This document shows, piece after piece, positions 49,450 through 60,574 of a stretch of 64,000 nt of DNA (positions are counted from its first letter, which is position 1; every line of letters starts with the position of its first letter). This DNA comes from Albidovulum sp. (GTDB lineage Bacteria; Pseudomonadota; Alphaproteobacteria; Rhodobacterales; Rhodobacteraceae). Both the position numbers and the translations under genes were made by a program. The stretch lies in the NCBI GenBank assembly GCA_028823855.1, contig JAPPFL010000018.1:47104-111103 (forward strand), in the 5' to 3' direction. The notes under the pieces are model-generated. The model saw nothing but the letters and a program-made list of their open reading frames with translations, was not told the DNA's origin and searched no databases.

Positions 49450-49667
49450 ACGGAAGTTCGAGAAACATAGAGAGACACAAATTTCCGTCGCGTATCAACG
49501 CGAGGCGAGTGGTCGCGGTCTCCACGTTGTACATTCATCCCGCGTCCCTCGGTCGGCCAATTTTCGGGCAAGATCGATAGCTCCAAAATCCGGGTCTTGA
49601 CAAGCGAATACGCCGGATCGCGGAAAACGGTTCAATCTGCGCTCTTGAAGGAGAGAGCATGAACATA

Positions 49668-50275
49668 TGGCGCAAGACACGAATGAGCTACGCCACAAGG
49701 TCAAGCGCAGCCAAGGAAATGGGTTCCGCGAGATTTGCCTTACACGGCATTTTTGAATCAGAGTTACAGTCGCCGGAGCCGCGAGCATGGTGCCATAAAG
49801 GTGGACCAAGCGATTTGCCGGCAGGAATTGGAAAGGAAGAATATCCGGCTCAGGAAGGCGGTCTCCCTCATTACGCCGGTCAAGCAGATCCTGAACGAGA
49901 CGCTGGCGTTATAGGTCAGAGCTTGTCGCCTTTCCGGCAATGCGTCGGCCAAGTGCTAGGGACGCTACTGGCATCAAACGCCCTTTCTGCATCGGTTCTC
50001 GGCTGGCATCGCTAGACATGGGCGCAAGGGGACAAGGGACTGTGCCAACGAGAATCCCGGACGCGGACAATCATTCTTTTGGCCGCCTTGCGCTCTAGGC
50101 GACACCGCTACCGGTAAATTCTTTGGGCGTTGGCAAAGGTTAGGCGCGCGAGCCGCGATCGGTCGCGAAACTAGCGGTTGTCCGAAATATCGGCCATCCC
50201 TGGATCGTTGCGTGAAGCAAGGGGATTGGTTTCCTGAAAAAACAAAGTACGGGGCAAACAGTCAAAAATGACAGC
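49668..50275 (+). pseudogene. IS3-family (IS407-like) transposase remnant
   Basis: Pieces in shifting frames follow the order of an IS3-family element. An OrfA start with MAQDTNELRHKVKRSQGNGF is followed by NQSYSRRSREHGAIKVDQ and ELERKNIRLRKAVSLITPVKQIL, the family's leucine-zipper end (LE-EN-RLR-AV-DLTLDK-IL). After a stop come OrfB-like pieces (VRACRLSGN; and near 50220 LREARGLVS, stop, KNKVRGK, as in IWR-EGLKVP-KQ-KRG). The catalytic DDE region is missing. Each piece is short, but order and spacing agree. Confidence 0.65.
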
Positions 50276-50318
50276 GCGCTTAACCAAATACTATCGTCCG
50301 AACGCGTTAGCATAGATT

Positions 50319-51062
50319 ATGTACGACACGCTGACACTCGTAACGGTATTTTCGGCGTTTGTAATTGCCGGTGCCGTAAAGGGTGTATTGGGCCTTGGCC
50401 TTCCCACAGTTGCACTTGGGCTCCTTACCGCGACCATTGATTTACCGACTGCCATGTCTCTTCAGCTGGTTCCCGCACTTGCCACAAATTTTTGGCAAGC
50501 CGCGACTGGCGGTTTCGGTCTAGTCATTTTGGTTCGCATCTGGCCATTCCTTTTGACCGCAACCGTGACAATTTGGCTTGGTTCAACTGCTCTAGGCTTT
50601 GTCAGTCTTTCGTTACTTTCCATGCTACTTGGCGCGCTCTTAGTGATTTATTCGGTCCTTAGCCTTATGGGAGTTCGCGCTACGATAAAAAATCGGCAGG
50701 AAGTCTGGGTAGGACCGTTGGCCGGCGCCACAAACGGCTTGCTCACCGGTATGACGGGATCATCGGTAATTCCGGGCGTCATGTATCTTCAATCAATCGG
50801 ATTGCCCCGGGACATGCTCGTCCAGGCCATGGGCTTTTTATTCACGGTTTCCACCGTCTCCCTAGGTATGGCATTGTACGGTAGAAATTTACTTTCAGTG
50901 GAATTGGGCACTCTGTCCGTGGCTGCTTTGGTTCCCGCAGCTGTCGGCATGGTGATTGGCCAACGAATTCGTTCCGTTTTGTCTGAGATCGTATTTCAAA
51001 GGGTGATGCTCGTATCTCTAATAATCCTAGGCTGCTACATCATTGGCACTGCAATTTTGTAG
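50319..51062 (+). CDS. TauE/SafE-family permease
   Basis: The 247-residue protein consists of about eight hydrophobic helices. It contains IAGAVKGVLGLGLPTVALGLL, the family's first repeat with the G-G-G-P pattern, and a second-repeat counterpart LAGATNGLLTGMTGSSVIPGVMY. TauE/SafE proteins export or import sulfite, sulfoacetate and related small anions or organic acids across the inner membrane. Its neighbours are a TcuA-like dehydrogenase and a peptide-type importer, so a carboxylate or organosulfur substrate is conceivable, but nothing fixes it. It probably has its own promoter, being isolated by a transposase remnant. Confidence 0.85.
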   Translation: MYDTLTLVTVFSAFVIAGAVKGVLGLGLPTVALGLLTATIDLPTAMSLQLVPALATNFWQAATGGFGLVILVRIWPFLLTATVTIWLGSTALGFVSLSLLSMLLGALLVIYSVLSLMGVRATIKNRQEVWVGPLAGATNGLLTGMTGSSVIPGVMYLQSIGLPRDMLVQAMGFLFTVSTVSLGMALYGRNLLSVELGTLSVAALVPAAVGMVIGQRIRSVLSEIVFQRVMLVSLIILGCYIIGTAIL

Positions 51063-51611
51063 TTGCGCTACATGAGCATCCATTCCCGCATCGCGATTCG
51101 CTCCTTGCCGTCATCTACGCAATGGAAAAATTGATAAGAGTTGCCGCGCGGTCCGAGAATCCTAGCCCAATTGGAAAACGAAATACTGCCACTGGAGGCG
51201 CGAAACGGAGTGGCGCAAGAGACGGAGGCCAACGATGCGGTCGTTCCTCGATAAGGATTTCACCCTTTGGCTTCTTGCGTTCACTTTGTTTTCGCATACG
51301 TTGCTCTGATTAGGGCGAGCAAATTGTTCACTCGACTTGCATTGTCGTCGACAGCCGATTGACGAGGACCAAGTTTTGCGGCAATGATTTGAATCACTCG
51401 ATTGACTATTCGAAGTTGGGTGTACTGACTGAAATTGCGCGGGCGGCTTACAATCAAGAATTGAGGGAATCTGCGCCCTTGAGTTCTTGTTAACGAGCAC
51501 CAAGTCCGCCCAATCCTCCACAGATCGGAGTTTTCACAGACTAGCGACGCAACTCCAGCGAGGCGAAGCAGCCGATGTCACAGTCAAACGCCGCATACAT
51601 CAACCAACCCT
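51063..51611. other. intergenic, nothing recognised
   Basis: About 550 bases between the permease end and the end of the double-ATPase gene. Short frames without known blocks. Convergent gene ends, but no clear terminator was found. Confidence 0.45.
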
Positions 51612-53687
51612 TCAAAGTTTCAAGCACGCCGCGTAGTGATTAGGTTTCACTTCCTTGAATTCTGGAATTTCCTTTTTACAAACATCACTCGCCATTTCAC
51701 ATCGCGTGTGAAATATGCAACCGACTGGTGGACTAAGCGGACTTGGGATTTCGCCTTTCAAAAGATGAATCTCCTGCTCCGATTCGATTTGAGGATCCGG
51801 GATCGGCACAGCGTTGAGCAGCGCTTTCGTGTAGGGATGCAGTGGTTTGCTATAAAGATCGTCTCGGTCCGCAATCTCCATGACACGCCCCAAATACATT
51901 ACAATTACGCGATCGGACATGTGACGAACGACAGCCAAGTCGTGGGCAATGAACAAATACGTTAGACCGAGTTCATCTTGCAATTCTTCCATCAAATTAA
52001 TGATCTGCCCCTGGATTGATACGTCCAGTGCCGAAACCGGTTCATCACAAACAATAAACGATGGCCGCATTGCCAACGCTCGAGCAATCCCTATCCGCTG
52101 GCGCTGTCCTCCTGAAAGCTCATGAGGGTAGCGGTCTGCCATGTAATCAAATAGTCCTACGCTCTCGAGCAATTCGCTCACTTTCTCCCGAATGGCCTCG
52201 CGACTTGGCTCGAGTCGGTAAACGCGCATTGGTTCAGCTATAATGTTGCCAACTGTCATTCGCGGGTTGAGAGAACTGTAGGGATCCTGAAATACAGCTT
52301 GGACAGACCGCCTGTGATCCGTAAGTTCCTGGCCCGTTAGCTGAGTAATGTCGACTCCGTCGAAAAGCACCTCGCCGGACGTAGGTTTTTCCAGGCCGAG
52401 CAGCGTTCTTCCTACTGTCGTCTTACCGCAACCCGACTCTCCTACCAATCCAACAGTTTCGCCGTGGTCGATGTGAAATGAGAGTCCATCGACGGCTCGA
52501 ACCTGGAATTTTTCTCGCTTTAAGAGGTTGGATCCAGAAGAGACACTGAAATAGGTGCGAAGGTCATTTACTTCCAGGATTGGCCCATTTCGGTGATACG
52601 CTCCAAACTTGGTCTTTTCGTGGGTTACCTCGGTTGGTATCGCCGGCGGCGGCGTTTCCTTGGTCATCTCGACTGCGCGTAAGCAGGCCGAATATCGATG
52701 CGCCTCGACTTTTACTAGTTCGGGCTGCGTAAGTTTGCATGCATCCTGTGCTCTTTTACAGCGTGCGGCAAACCTGCATCCGGCGGGCGGATCGAGAAGA
52801 TTCGGCGGCAAACCGTCGATTGTTCCAAGTTTGTGTTCACGGGGGCTGTCAAGGCGAGGAACGGAATGCAGGAGCCCGGCGGTGTACGGATGCAATGGTT
52901 TGGCAAACAAATCAAAGGCGCTGCACTGCTCGACCATGCGCGCGGCATACATTACATTTACGCGGTCAGCGTAGCGGGCAACAATGCCTAGATTGTGTGT
53001 GATAACTATTAGCGCGATCCCCAGCTTATCAGAAAGGTCTTTCATGAGCTTCAGAATCTGCGCCTGAATTGTAACGTCCAGCGCTGTAGTCGGCTCATCC
53101 GCTATGATGAGTTTTGGGTTGCAGGTCAGACCGATCGCAATCATGACGCGCTGTCGCATGCCGCCGGACAATTGGTGCGGATATTGATGCAAGCGTCGCT
53201 CCGGATCTGAGATCCCGACAAGGTCCAGCAATTCAATCGCCCGCTCACGCGCCTGATCTTTCGTGCTGCCCATGTGGATGAACAACGGTTCCATGATTTG
53301 GGAACCGATTCCCAACACAGGATTGAGTGAAGTCATCGGTTCTTGAAATATCATCGCGATATCGCGGCCACGAACCTCACGCATTTCGTCCTGCGTGAAG
53401 TCTAGCAGGTTTTGGCCCTCGAATAATATCCTTCCGCCGACGACTTTTCCCGTGGGTTTAGGCAAGAGCCCCATAATTGCAAGGGAAGAAACCGACTTGC
53501 CGCATCCCGATTCGCCAACGATCGCTACAGTTTCTCCGGATTTCACTTTGTAAGAAATTCCCTCAACAGCCCGAACTACTCCTCGCGAAGTCACAAAATG
53601 GACATGCAGATCCTCAATCTCTAGTAGCCAATTGTCTTCCGATGGGCCCCGCGAAGCAGCCGTACGCGCCGAGTTCATGGATGTCAT
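51612..53687 (-). CDS. fused double ATPase of a peptide-type ABC importer
   Basis: The 691 residues hold two complete Opp/Dpp-type ATPase units. Unit 1 has Walker A GESGCGKS near residue 60, signature [15 protein letters not shown] near 172 and Walker [13 protein letters not shown], followed by an oligopeptide C-terminal cysteine motif ([11 protein letters not shown]). Unit 2 has Walker [10 protein letters not shown] near 417, signature [15 protein letters not shown] near 525, Walker [13 protein letters not shown] and a similar tail ([10 protein letters not shown]). The arrangement equals GsiA/DdpDF fusions. The protein energises a binding-protein-dependent importer of peptides or related solutes. 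Matching binding-protein and permease genes lie at 58.9-62.6 kb on the other strand. Confidence 0.95.
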   Translation of the reverse strand: MTSMNSARTAASRGPSEDNWLLEIEDLHVHFVTSRGVVRAVEGISYKVKSGETVAIVGESGCGKSVSSLAIMGLLPKPTGKVVGGRILFEGQNLLDFTQDEMREVRGRDIAMIFQEPMTSLNPVLGIGSQIMEPLFIHMGSTKDQARERAIELLDLVGISDPERRLHQYPHQLSGGMRQRVMIAIGLTCNPKLIIADEPTTALDVTIQAQILKLMKDLSDKLGIALIVITHNLGIVARYADRVNVMYAARMVEQCSAFDLFAKPLHPYTAGLLHSVPRLDSPREHKLGTIDGLPPNLLDPPAGCRFAARCKRAQDACKLTQPELVKVEAHRYSACLRAVEMTKETPPPAIPTEVTHEKTKFGAYHRNGPILEVNDLRTYFSVSSGSNLLKREKFQVRAVDGLSFHIDHGETVGLVGESGCGKTTVGRTLLGLEKPTSGEVLFDGVDITQLTGQELTDHRRSVQAVFQDPYSSLNPRMTVGNIIAEPMRVYRLEPSREAIREKVSELLESVGLFDYMADRYPHELSGGQRQRIGIARALAMRPSFIVCDEPVSALDVSIQGQIINLMEELQDELGLTYLFIAHDLAVVRHMSDRVIVMYLGRVMEIADRDDLYSKPLHPYTKALLNAVPIPDPQIESEQEIHLLKGEIPSPLSPPVGCIFHTRCEMASDVCKKEIPEFKEVKPNHYAACLKL

Positions 53688-54519
53688 TGTGATCTTTCCT
53701 GAATCCGAGAGTGATCAACTAAGGATTGAGATGCTTGGAGAAATTAATTCACACTACCCATATGATCATCCGATGTTTTACAACCGGAGTATACTTTTGC
53801 ATCAAATTGCGGTCAATCCTAATATTTTTCGGAGTTGAAGATCCGGGTAAACCTGATCAAACAGAATGTTTCGGGTTTCCTTTTTGGCCTGTCGCAATAG
53901 TGATTTGCGGCAGTAAAGGCGACTTCAATCAGGATGAACAATCATGCCGGTTCAACGACGATCGTTACCGACTATTCAGCTACTACGTGCGTCTTCGCTG
54001 GGAATGCATTCCCGTCTGCAGGCTGCGACGATGAACCGGTCTACCTTCGCAACATACGGCTTGCTGCAACTATTCCACCGTAGCGCGGTACACTTTGACT
54101 TTTCGAATTCCAATTGCTTTCGAGCGATCCAAAAAGCATCATGTTTCGAGGCAGGGCAATTTTGGAGTCTTTTTCAGTTTCTCCCGGCCGACACGAGGTT
54201 TTCCACAGATTCTAAACTGCCTGCGTCGGCGTCGTTCGCTGCCTTTGACGCTGCGGGCGGTCCAGGACCTATTAACTTCTTGCTTTGCCCGACTCTGTCT
54301 ATTTCACCGTTTGGAAGCAAGCTTGTGCGAGTTGCGGCGGGATGAGGGACCTCATTTGGTTGACCCAGGAGAAAATAGAGCGCCTGCGACCGAATTTTCG
54401 GAAGTCTCATGGGTTCGAGAGGGTCAAAAGCAATCGGGTTTTGAGCGGAGTTGTCTTCGATAATCGCAATAAATTACGAGGGAGGGAACGATTCATGGGC
54501 AACTTGTCGCAATTGGAAA
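53688..54519. other. upstream region of the ATPase gene, no gene recognised
   Basis: About 830 AT-rich bases. It should hold the ATPase promoter on the minus strand. Frames of up to 160 codons start here but show no conserved block. Confidence 0.45.
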
Positions 54520-55145
54520 GCGAGCATAGAGTTTTTTCCTGGACAAATTCGCCTTGGAACCAATACCGAAGGGGGCGGTTGCAACGTGAATGTCCGGCTG
54601 CTCCAAATGCGCTCAGGCGACGGCTGGCTGGAAACTCTCCTGCGGTGCGCCGGCAGCGTCGCGACGTTAGCGTTGATAGAAGGGGACGCACCCCAACTTG
54701 TTGCATGTCCTCAACAATCCGATTCCGGCGTCGCGTGAAGTTGTGCCAACGTCGCTGCGACTCCTGAACGAGACCCTTCGTCGGTTGTCCTAGACGCGAA
54801 TTTCACCTGCTGCCAACTCTCCGGATGGCGGCATGATTCAAAGGGTGCGCTTCGTACTGTTGTCGAGCGATGGAGGGGCAATCTCAGCGTGTAGGCAGGA
54901 GTCTTCTACCTCTCCACTAGCGTGGACGCCCCGAATTTCGAAGACGGCTACGCTATCTCGTACAACCTTGATGTTGCCGGCAATCGAACTGCTACTGTAT
55001 TTGCGATGCAGGGCGGAACCGCGGCGCGAACGTCACCCTTAGCGACGGCGGCTGCGAATACGAATGCACGAAACCGCTTAGCGACAGCATTTCCGGGACA
55101 ATTTTGAGAATGCTGGCTGCGAACGGAAACTGGGCTCGCCATTTT
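54520..55145 (+). pseudogene. decayed, unidentified protein gene
   Basis: Several frames in order look like protein: FPGQIRLGTNTEGGGCNVNV and RSGDGWLETLLRCAGSVATL; then NLLHVLNNPIPASREVV and SLRLLNETLRRLS; then FYLSTSVDAPNFEDGYAISY and DVAGNRTATVFAMQGG; finally GANVTLSDGGCEYECTKPL with ILRMLAANGNWAR. The changes of frame and stops show decay, and the pieces may come from two adjacent genes. No family is recognised; the last blocks recall a secreted, cysteine-containing beta-rich protein. Confidence 0.35.
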
Positions 55146-55149
55146 TTTG

Positions 55150-57029
55150 TCAAAACACAAAGTTGTGCATGTTCATCGACACGACCAGGAAGAGGACGGT
55201 CATGATGCCGCCTCTCTTCAAAAAATCTGTGACCTTGAAACCGGCCGGGCCCATGACCAGCGCATTGACGTGATGCGTCGGCATGATGAATGATTTTGCA
55301 TAGAAATCGCCACGGTCAGAGCGAGCAGCGCCGGGCTCGCCCCGGCCGCAACGGCAATTGAGACGGCTAACGGAACAAGGAGCACAGTCGCGCCGACTTT
55401 TGACATAATCGGTGAGAACGCGGTGGCGAGAATCGCCACGCCCAATTGGAGCGACCAAACCGGCCAGCCATCCAGGATCGCGAATATCTGCCGAGCGATC
55501 CATTCAGCGGTTCCGGTGTTTTGGACCGCCTGCCCAAGCGGGATCAAGCTCGCCAGCAAAAATACGGTATTCCAACCAACTGCGCGATAGGCCTCGTCGA
55601 TGTTCAGAACGCGGCTCAGAATCATTCCAACCGCGCCCGTCAAAAGACAATGCGACAGCCGCACGTCCGAGAAGAGTATGAGCGAAAGCGATATCGCGAA
55701 AAACAGGAGAGCCCAGCCGACCTTGTGCGGCCGCAGCTCCTCTTGCGGGAAATCGGTTGCAACGACGATGAAATCCCGGTCGCGCTAGATGCGAGCCGGG
55801 TTGTCCAAGCGCGCGTGCGCGACCAGCACGTCGCCGGCCTGAAAGGGAACCAGCCCGATCTGGGTCGCTTCATGAGCTTCGGTCTTAACGTGGCTAAGGG
55901 TTTCTTCGCCGCGGTTGATAGCCATGATACTCAGGCCATGTGTTTTCCGCAGCAATTGCCGCGGAGTTTTTCCGATCAGCTTGGAATCGGGCGAAATAAC
56001 CAATTCGGCGACGCCGGCATTGGTCGGCGCGAATTCCTCGACGAAAACATCCAGTTCCGGTCGGACCGCGAGGCCGTAACGATCGGCAAAATTCTCGACG
56101 ACTTGCGCGTTGCCGGCGATGGCCAATCTGCACGCCGCCGCGATTTCGGCGGTTAGGATCTGAATCATTGACACCTTGCCGCGATAGAAGGTCGAGATTA
56201 TGTAGAGATTGTTTTCATTGTTAATGTCCGCCAGTATCTGCCCTACAAGCGCGCTGTCGGACGGGACGTCCACTTCAAAAACATCGGCGTGAAGACCGTA
56301 GATTCGCTCCAGGTATTCGGCCGTGCCGCCTCCGGGAGCGAACTCGACCGGCTCGGGCGAACCCGGCAGAACCCAGCGGCCAAGTAGCAGGAAATACAGG
56401 ATGCCCGTAGCGACAAGCGCGGCGCCGACGGGAGTCACCGAGAATAGTTCGAACGGCGGCATCTTGGCCTCGTTCGGCAAGCCCGCGTTCGCGGTCAGGA
56501 TCAAGTCGTTGAGCAGGATAAGGGGCGATGACCCGACCATCGTCATCGTGCCGCCGAGTATCGCGCAGAATCCCATCGGCATTAGGAGGCGTCTCGGAGC
56601 TATGCCGGATCGTACGGAAATCCGGCTGACGACGGGCAGGAACAGCGCCGCAGCCCCGACGTTTTGCAGAAAGCTCGAGATAATTCCGACTGTTCCCGAC
56701 ACGATCGGAAGCACGCGAATCTCGGTAGTGCCGCCATGCTTCAGGATTGCCGGCGCAACTTTGTTCATAAGTCCGGTCCGGTCCAGGCCGGCCCTGATAA
56801 TCATCACCGCGGTGATCGAGATCGCGGCGTTCGACGCGAAGCCGTCGAACAGGCGGGTCGGGTCGGCAAGGTTGTCGAGGCCCGGCAGGTAGCTCAATAT
56901 GCCGACGATCACGAGTACGAGGAGTGCAGCCAAGTCGATTCGAATGACTTCCGAAACAAACAGGAAAACCGAATAGCCTAAATGCCCATGAACAACCGCC
57001 ATTTCACTCGTAAAAATCAGAAGCTCCAT
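55150..57029 (-). pseudogene. SLC13-type permease with two RCK_C domains, broken by a nonsense codon and a frameshift
   Basis: The first 414 codons (57029-55788) encode membrane helices of an SLC13/DASS-type transporter (LLVLVIVGILSYLPG, SNAAISITAVMIIRAGLDRTG, FLQNVGAAALFLPV, ILGGTMTMVGSSPLILLND). Two TrkA-C/RCK_C-like cytosolic domains follow (VFEVDVPSDSALVGQ; VISPDSKLIGKTPRQLL). A TAG at 55785-55787 stops it in LVAHARLDNPARI. The same frame then runs on (RDRDFIVVATDFP, helices, GWNTVFLLASLIPLGQAV). Near 55300 a frameshift moves the end into another frame (FIMPTHHVNALVMGPAGF) that terminates at 55150. The full protein would have imported a sulfate- or carboxylate-like anion. A sequencing error at either site cannot be excluded. 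Confidence 0.8.
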
Positions 57030-58694
57030 ATCGCACTTCGCAGCCGGATCGGCAGTTTACTAGTTCAAACGCCGAATGATCGCGATCGATCCGCATTCGC
57101 AATGCACGTAAACTAGGACAGCTCCATAAGTCCGATAATCTAATGAGAAAAAATTCTTCAGGCCTTTGTGAATGGTATATTGTACCGCCGGGTCGCCCGA
57201 AAACTCGCGATCGGTAATAACGCCGTCCTCGAAATCAACAAACGGCAGCTGTAGAAATCCTTATGGTTCGGCCATGCCTCCTACCGGTACCTGCGCTTTC
57301 ATTGTCGCTTCACAGGAAACCGGGCGAAATCGTTCCGGGGCATCCATCTCCAGAAAATGCAAAGCGGGAGATCTCTGTTCTCGAATCTAGATCAGGTCGT
57401 GTTCACCGTGTTCTGAACAAGTGGGCAACCCTACTCAGCAACTCCGTTTAATGCAACTTACGGGCTGATTACGGAACGGGGCAAGGCTCCAGTCGGCTGC
57501 GTAATCTTCCGTGCCTTCGCAGGTCCGGGCGCGATTGGCGTGTCGTTGGGTTGGTGCCCCGCGCAGAAATGGGTCACGTTCGGCGGCTGAGATGAAGTAG
57601 TTTTACCGTCCTCGGAACAAGAACTTGGCGCGGCCCGCCTTGGCAATCCCCGTATAAAGATCATGCGGATCGCGTGCATGGCCGGTCGAACTAGACTAAA
57701 ACGGGAACACCTTTTCGCGATCGCCGGCGATGAGTCTGTCCGCCACAGTCTGCCGGCGTTTTAGAACGGCCTCAAGTTAGCGCGCGATCGGCAACTCCAA
57801 TGGAACGCCGAACAGGGGCACCTCGACGCTGAATGCGAGAGTGCATTTGTCGATACGCTTCCAGCGCAAGTTCGGTGTCCATTTGCGCCGCATTCCGATT
57901 TAACGGCTCAACCGACGGGCATCCCGAATCGCTGCATTTTGCACTTCGGCCGTTGCCGAGATCTTGCGACGCGCCATTCAGAAATAGTTGCCGCCACTGG
58001 CGTGCCAGAGACCGACAGTAGGAAAGATATGGCGAAACTGGCCCGGTTGTTGGATTTTGACGGCCCGGCGCGCGATAGTATCCTGGGAACGGTCCGGCAA
58101 GTCGTCTCCTTGGCTCCAAGGTAACGCTCGGCCTCGTCGCGGTAGAGCTCGTAGGTTTGCCTGAAGCGAAAGGGGTTGGATGCCTTGTAGTCCTTAAGAG
58201 CATCCATGATGTCGGCATGGCGCCCACCTTGGCGCATACTTACCTGGAATCGCCGCTGCCTGCCACTCTGCCAAGGAGTTCATGTGCCATCCGACTTGCC
58301 CCGTCGGGAGAGCCTCTGCAAAATCGGCCGATTGCGACGCGGTTGACCGAGGAGTAGGTGAAGCACCTGTCTTGCTCGCCGAGTCGACCGGACAAGCGTC
58401 CCGAAGATCGAATTCTACTGGCGGACCCTCGAGTCCGTCTAGAACGGCGGTTTCCACGTCCCCAAAAACCAAGGCTGCCATCTCGGACGCCATTTCAAGA
58501 ACCGGAGGCAACGCTGTCCAACACTTCGGTTGCGCTAATTCTTCCGACTATCGCCATTCACGGAGCGAACGATCTGGACGAGAAACTGCAGGGAGGGGAG
58601 GAGAGTTCCAAAACGCAGTTCAAGACAGGCCTACAGGAGGGGTTAGCAGTTAATTCTGCAATATTGAGAATTGCCGGGACAGGGCTAGTTTTTT
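57030..58694. other. 1.7 kb of decayed DNA before the importer operon
   Basis: Short frames on both strands. A minus-strand block (58100-58237) reads MDALKDYKASNPFRFRQTYE and YRDEAERYLG, and another (58400-58511) reads VFGDVETAVLDGLEGPPVEF; both look like former coding sequence but are not recognised. No transposase motif or RNA gene is seen. Confidence 0.45.
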
Positions 58695-58723
58695 TTGACA
58701 CAAATCATTCGAACGGTTATACG
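58695..58723 (+). promoter_or_regulatory. predicted strong promoter of the importer operon
   Basis: A consensus TTGACA (58695-58700), 17-base spacer and TATACG (58718-58723). It lies 223 bases before the binding-protein start, which leaves a leader of over 200 bases that could carry regulation. The best sigma-70-type match noticed in the window. Confidence 0.65.
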
Positions 58724-58946
58724 TTATATAAACAGCAGATGATCTGATGCATAGGTATGGTGCCGATATGTTTTGGGATGCTCGGAATATTCTTAGGACG
58801 AGGAGCTCAAGACTAATTTGGTGCTACTGCAAACGCGTACGGCGCAGCGGCCACTAACAACGAGAGGCACTGCGTCCGATGCTACATCGGCTGGAAAATG
58901 GAGCGCTTGCATTGGACGAGCGAGCTGAAACAAAGGAGAAAAGACA
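58724..58946 (+). promoter_or_regulatory. long leader of the binding-protein gene
   Basis: About 215 bases between the predicted promoter and the start codon, with AAGGAG (58933-58938) at the end, eight bases before ATG. No known riboswitch motif was recognised. Confidence 0.35.
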
Positions 58947-60536
58947 ATGCTTCGTTTTTTTTCATCAATGTTGACTTTAATGTGTGCTGCCGTTGTCATG
59001 GGGATCATGGGGAGTAGTGTCATCGCCCAGACCCGGGGAGGAGAGCTCGTTTTCGCGGTAAGTGCAGAGCCGCCGAATTACGACTGCCACAGGAATTCAT
59101 CCTTTGCTTTCGTGCACTCTGTGCGGCCGCACTATAGCACGCTGCTGAAATTTGATGCACCGAACTATCCGGCAGTCACGGGCGACCTCGCCGAATCGTG
59201 GACGATTTCTGAGGACGGCTTGACCTATACGTTCAAGCTTCACGATGGTGTAAAGTTTCACGATGGATCGACGCTCACATCCGCCGACGTCAAAGCTAGC
59301 TATGACCGAATTATCAATCCGCAAGAAGGTATCGTTTCGCTTCGCCAAGGCGCATACTCGGACATAGTATCGGTTGAGGCTCCAGATGACCTTACAGTGG
59401 TAATGAAGCTGAAAGCGCCAAATTCCGCGATGATCCCACTGCTGGCTTCTCCATGGAATTGCATCTACAGTGCTGCCAAATTGGAAGAAAACCCGAGGTA
59501 TCCGGAAACGGAAATCCTGGGCACGGGCGCGTTCGTTCCTGTTGAGCATGCTGCTGGCTCTCACTGGATCGGCAAGCGCTTTGACGACTACTTTCAAGAA
59601 GGCAAGCCCTATCTAGACAGCTATCGGGCAATTTATATGCGCAGTACTGCAGCGCGCGTGAATGCATTGCATGCCGGCGAAGTCCTCGCCGAGTTCCGCG
59701 GCCATTCGCCGGCCGACCGCGATAAGCTGATTGCAGCACTAGGCGACAAGGTAAATGTTTATGAACAGCCATGGGCCTGCGTGCTGAACATCAGCCTCAA
59801 CGTGGAAAAGGAACCCTTTGACGATCCTCGGGTGCGCCGAGCTCTCTCGCTGGCAATTGACCGTTGGAACGGTGCCGAAGCATTGTCCAAGATTGCTTTC
59901 GTGCGGCAGGTCGGCGGTGTTCTTCGCCCAGGTTACGATTTAGCGACGCCTAACGAAGAATTGGAACAGCTGCCAGGGTTTGGTCGAGACATCGAAGCAT
60001 CGCGTGAAGAGGCGCGGCGATTGCTCGAAGAGGCCGGACAGTCAGATCTAAAATTCACGTTCACTAACCGCAACATCTCCATGCCGTATGAAGCAGTAGG
60101 GGTCTTTCTGGTTGACCAGTGGCGACAGATTGGCGTCGACGCCGTTAACGACCCGCTTCCGACCAGTGAATATCTGGCAAAGCTTCGGGGTGGCAATGCC
60201 GAAGCTGGCTTGGATTTCGTCTGCGACTTCATGGACGAGCCCAACCTCCAACTCCTGAAGTACATCTCGACGGATAACTCCTCTATCAACTACGGACAGT
60301 ATACTGACCGTACGCTGGACGAGTTGTTCGAAAGGCAGATCCGTGCTAGGACGAAGGAAGAGCGAGTCGCGATTCTGCGCGAATTCGAAAAGCACGTGAT
60401 GGAGCAGGCCTACAACGTTCCTACGTTCTGGTGGCAGCGCATTATCGTCAACTGGAAACAGGTTAAAGGCTGGTATATGTCCCCCAGCCATCACCTAAAT
60501 CAGGATCTTACGGATGTTTGGCTCTCCTCCGAATAG
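58947..60536 (+). CDS. periplasmic solute-binding protein of peptide/nickel family (SBP_bac_5)
   Basis: The 529-residue product starts with a signal peptide (MLRFFSSMLTLMCAAVVMGI, cleavage near VIAQ) and so is periplasmic. It carries the family 5 features: GGELVFAVSAEPPNYD, LKFDAPNYPAVTGDLAESWT, YTFKLHDGVKFHDGSTLTSADVKAS (split: FKLHDGVKFHDG, LTSADVKASYDRI) and DPRVRRALSLAIDR. Family members bind di- and oligopeptides, glutathione, nickel complexes or opines; the ligand cannot be read. It is first in an operon with two permease genes, separated from them by a hairpin, and relies on an ATPase encoded 5 kb away. Confidence 0.94.
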   Translation: MLRFFSSMLTLMCAAVVMGIMGSSVIAQTRGGELVFAVSAEPPNYDCHRNSSFAFVHSVRPHYSTLLKFDAPNYPAVTGDLAESWTISEDGLTYTFKLHDGVKFHDGSTLTSADVKASYDRIINPQEGIVSLRQGAYSDIVSVEAPDDLTVVMKLKAPNSAMIPLLASPWNCIYSAAKLEENPRYPETEILGTGAFVPVEHAAGSHWIGKRFDDYFQEGKPYLDSYRAIYMRSTAARVNALHAGEVLAEFRGHSPADRDKLIAALGDKVNVYEQPWACVLNISLNVEKEPFDDPRVRRALSLAIDRWNGAEALSKIAFVRQVGGVLRPGYDLATPNEELEQLPGFGRDIEASREEARRLLEEAGQSDLKFTFTNRNISMPYEAVGVFLVDQWRQIGVDAVNDPLPTSEYLAKLRGGNAEAGLDFVCDFMDEPNLQLLKYISTDNSSINYGQYTDRTLDELFERQIRARTKEERVAILREFEKHVMEQAYNVPTFWWQRIIVNWKQVKGWYMSPSHHLNQDLTDVWLSSE

Positions 60537-60574
60537 CCTCCTTCCGATTGCATGAAAAGATCGAGCCATAAAAA

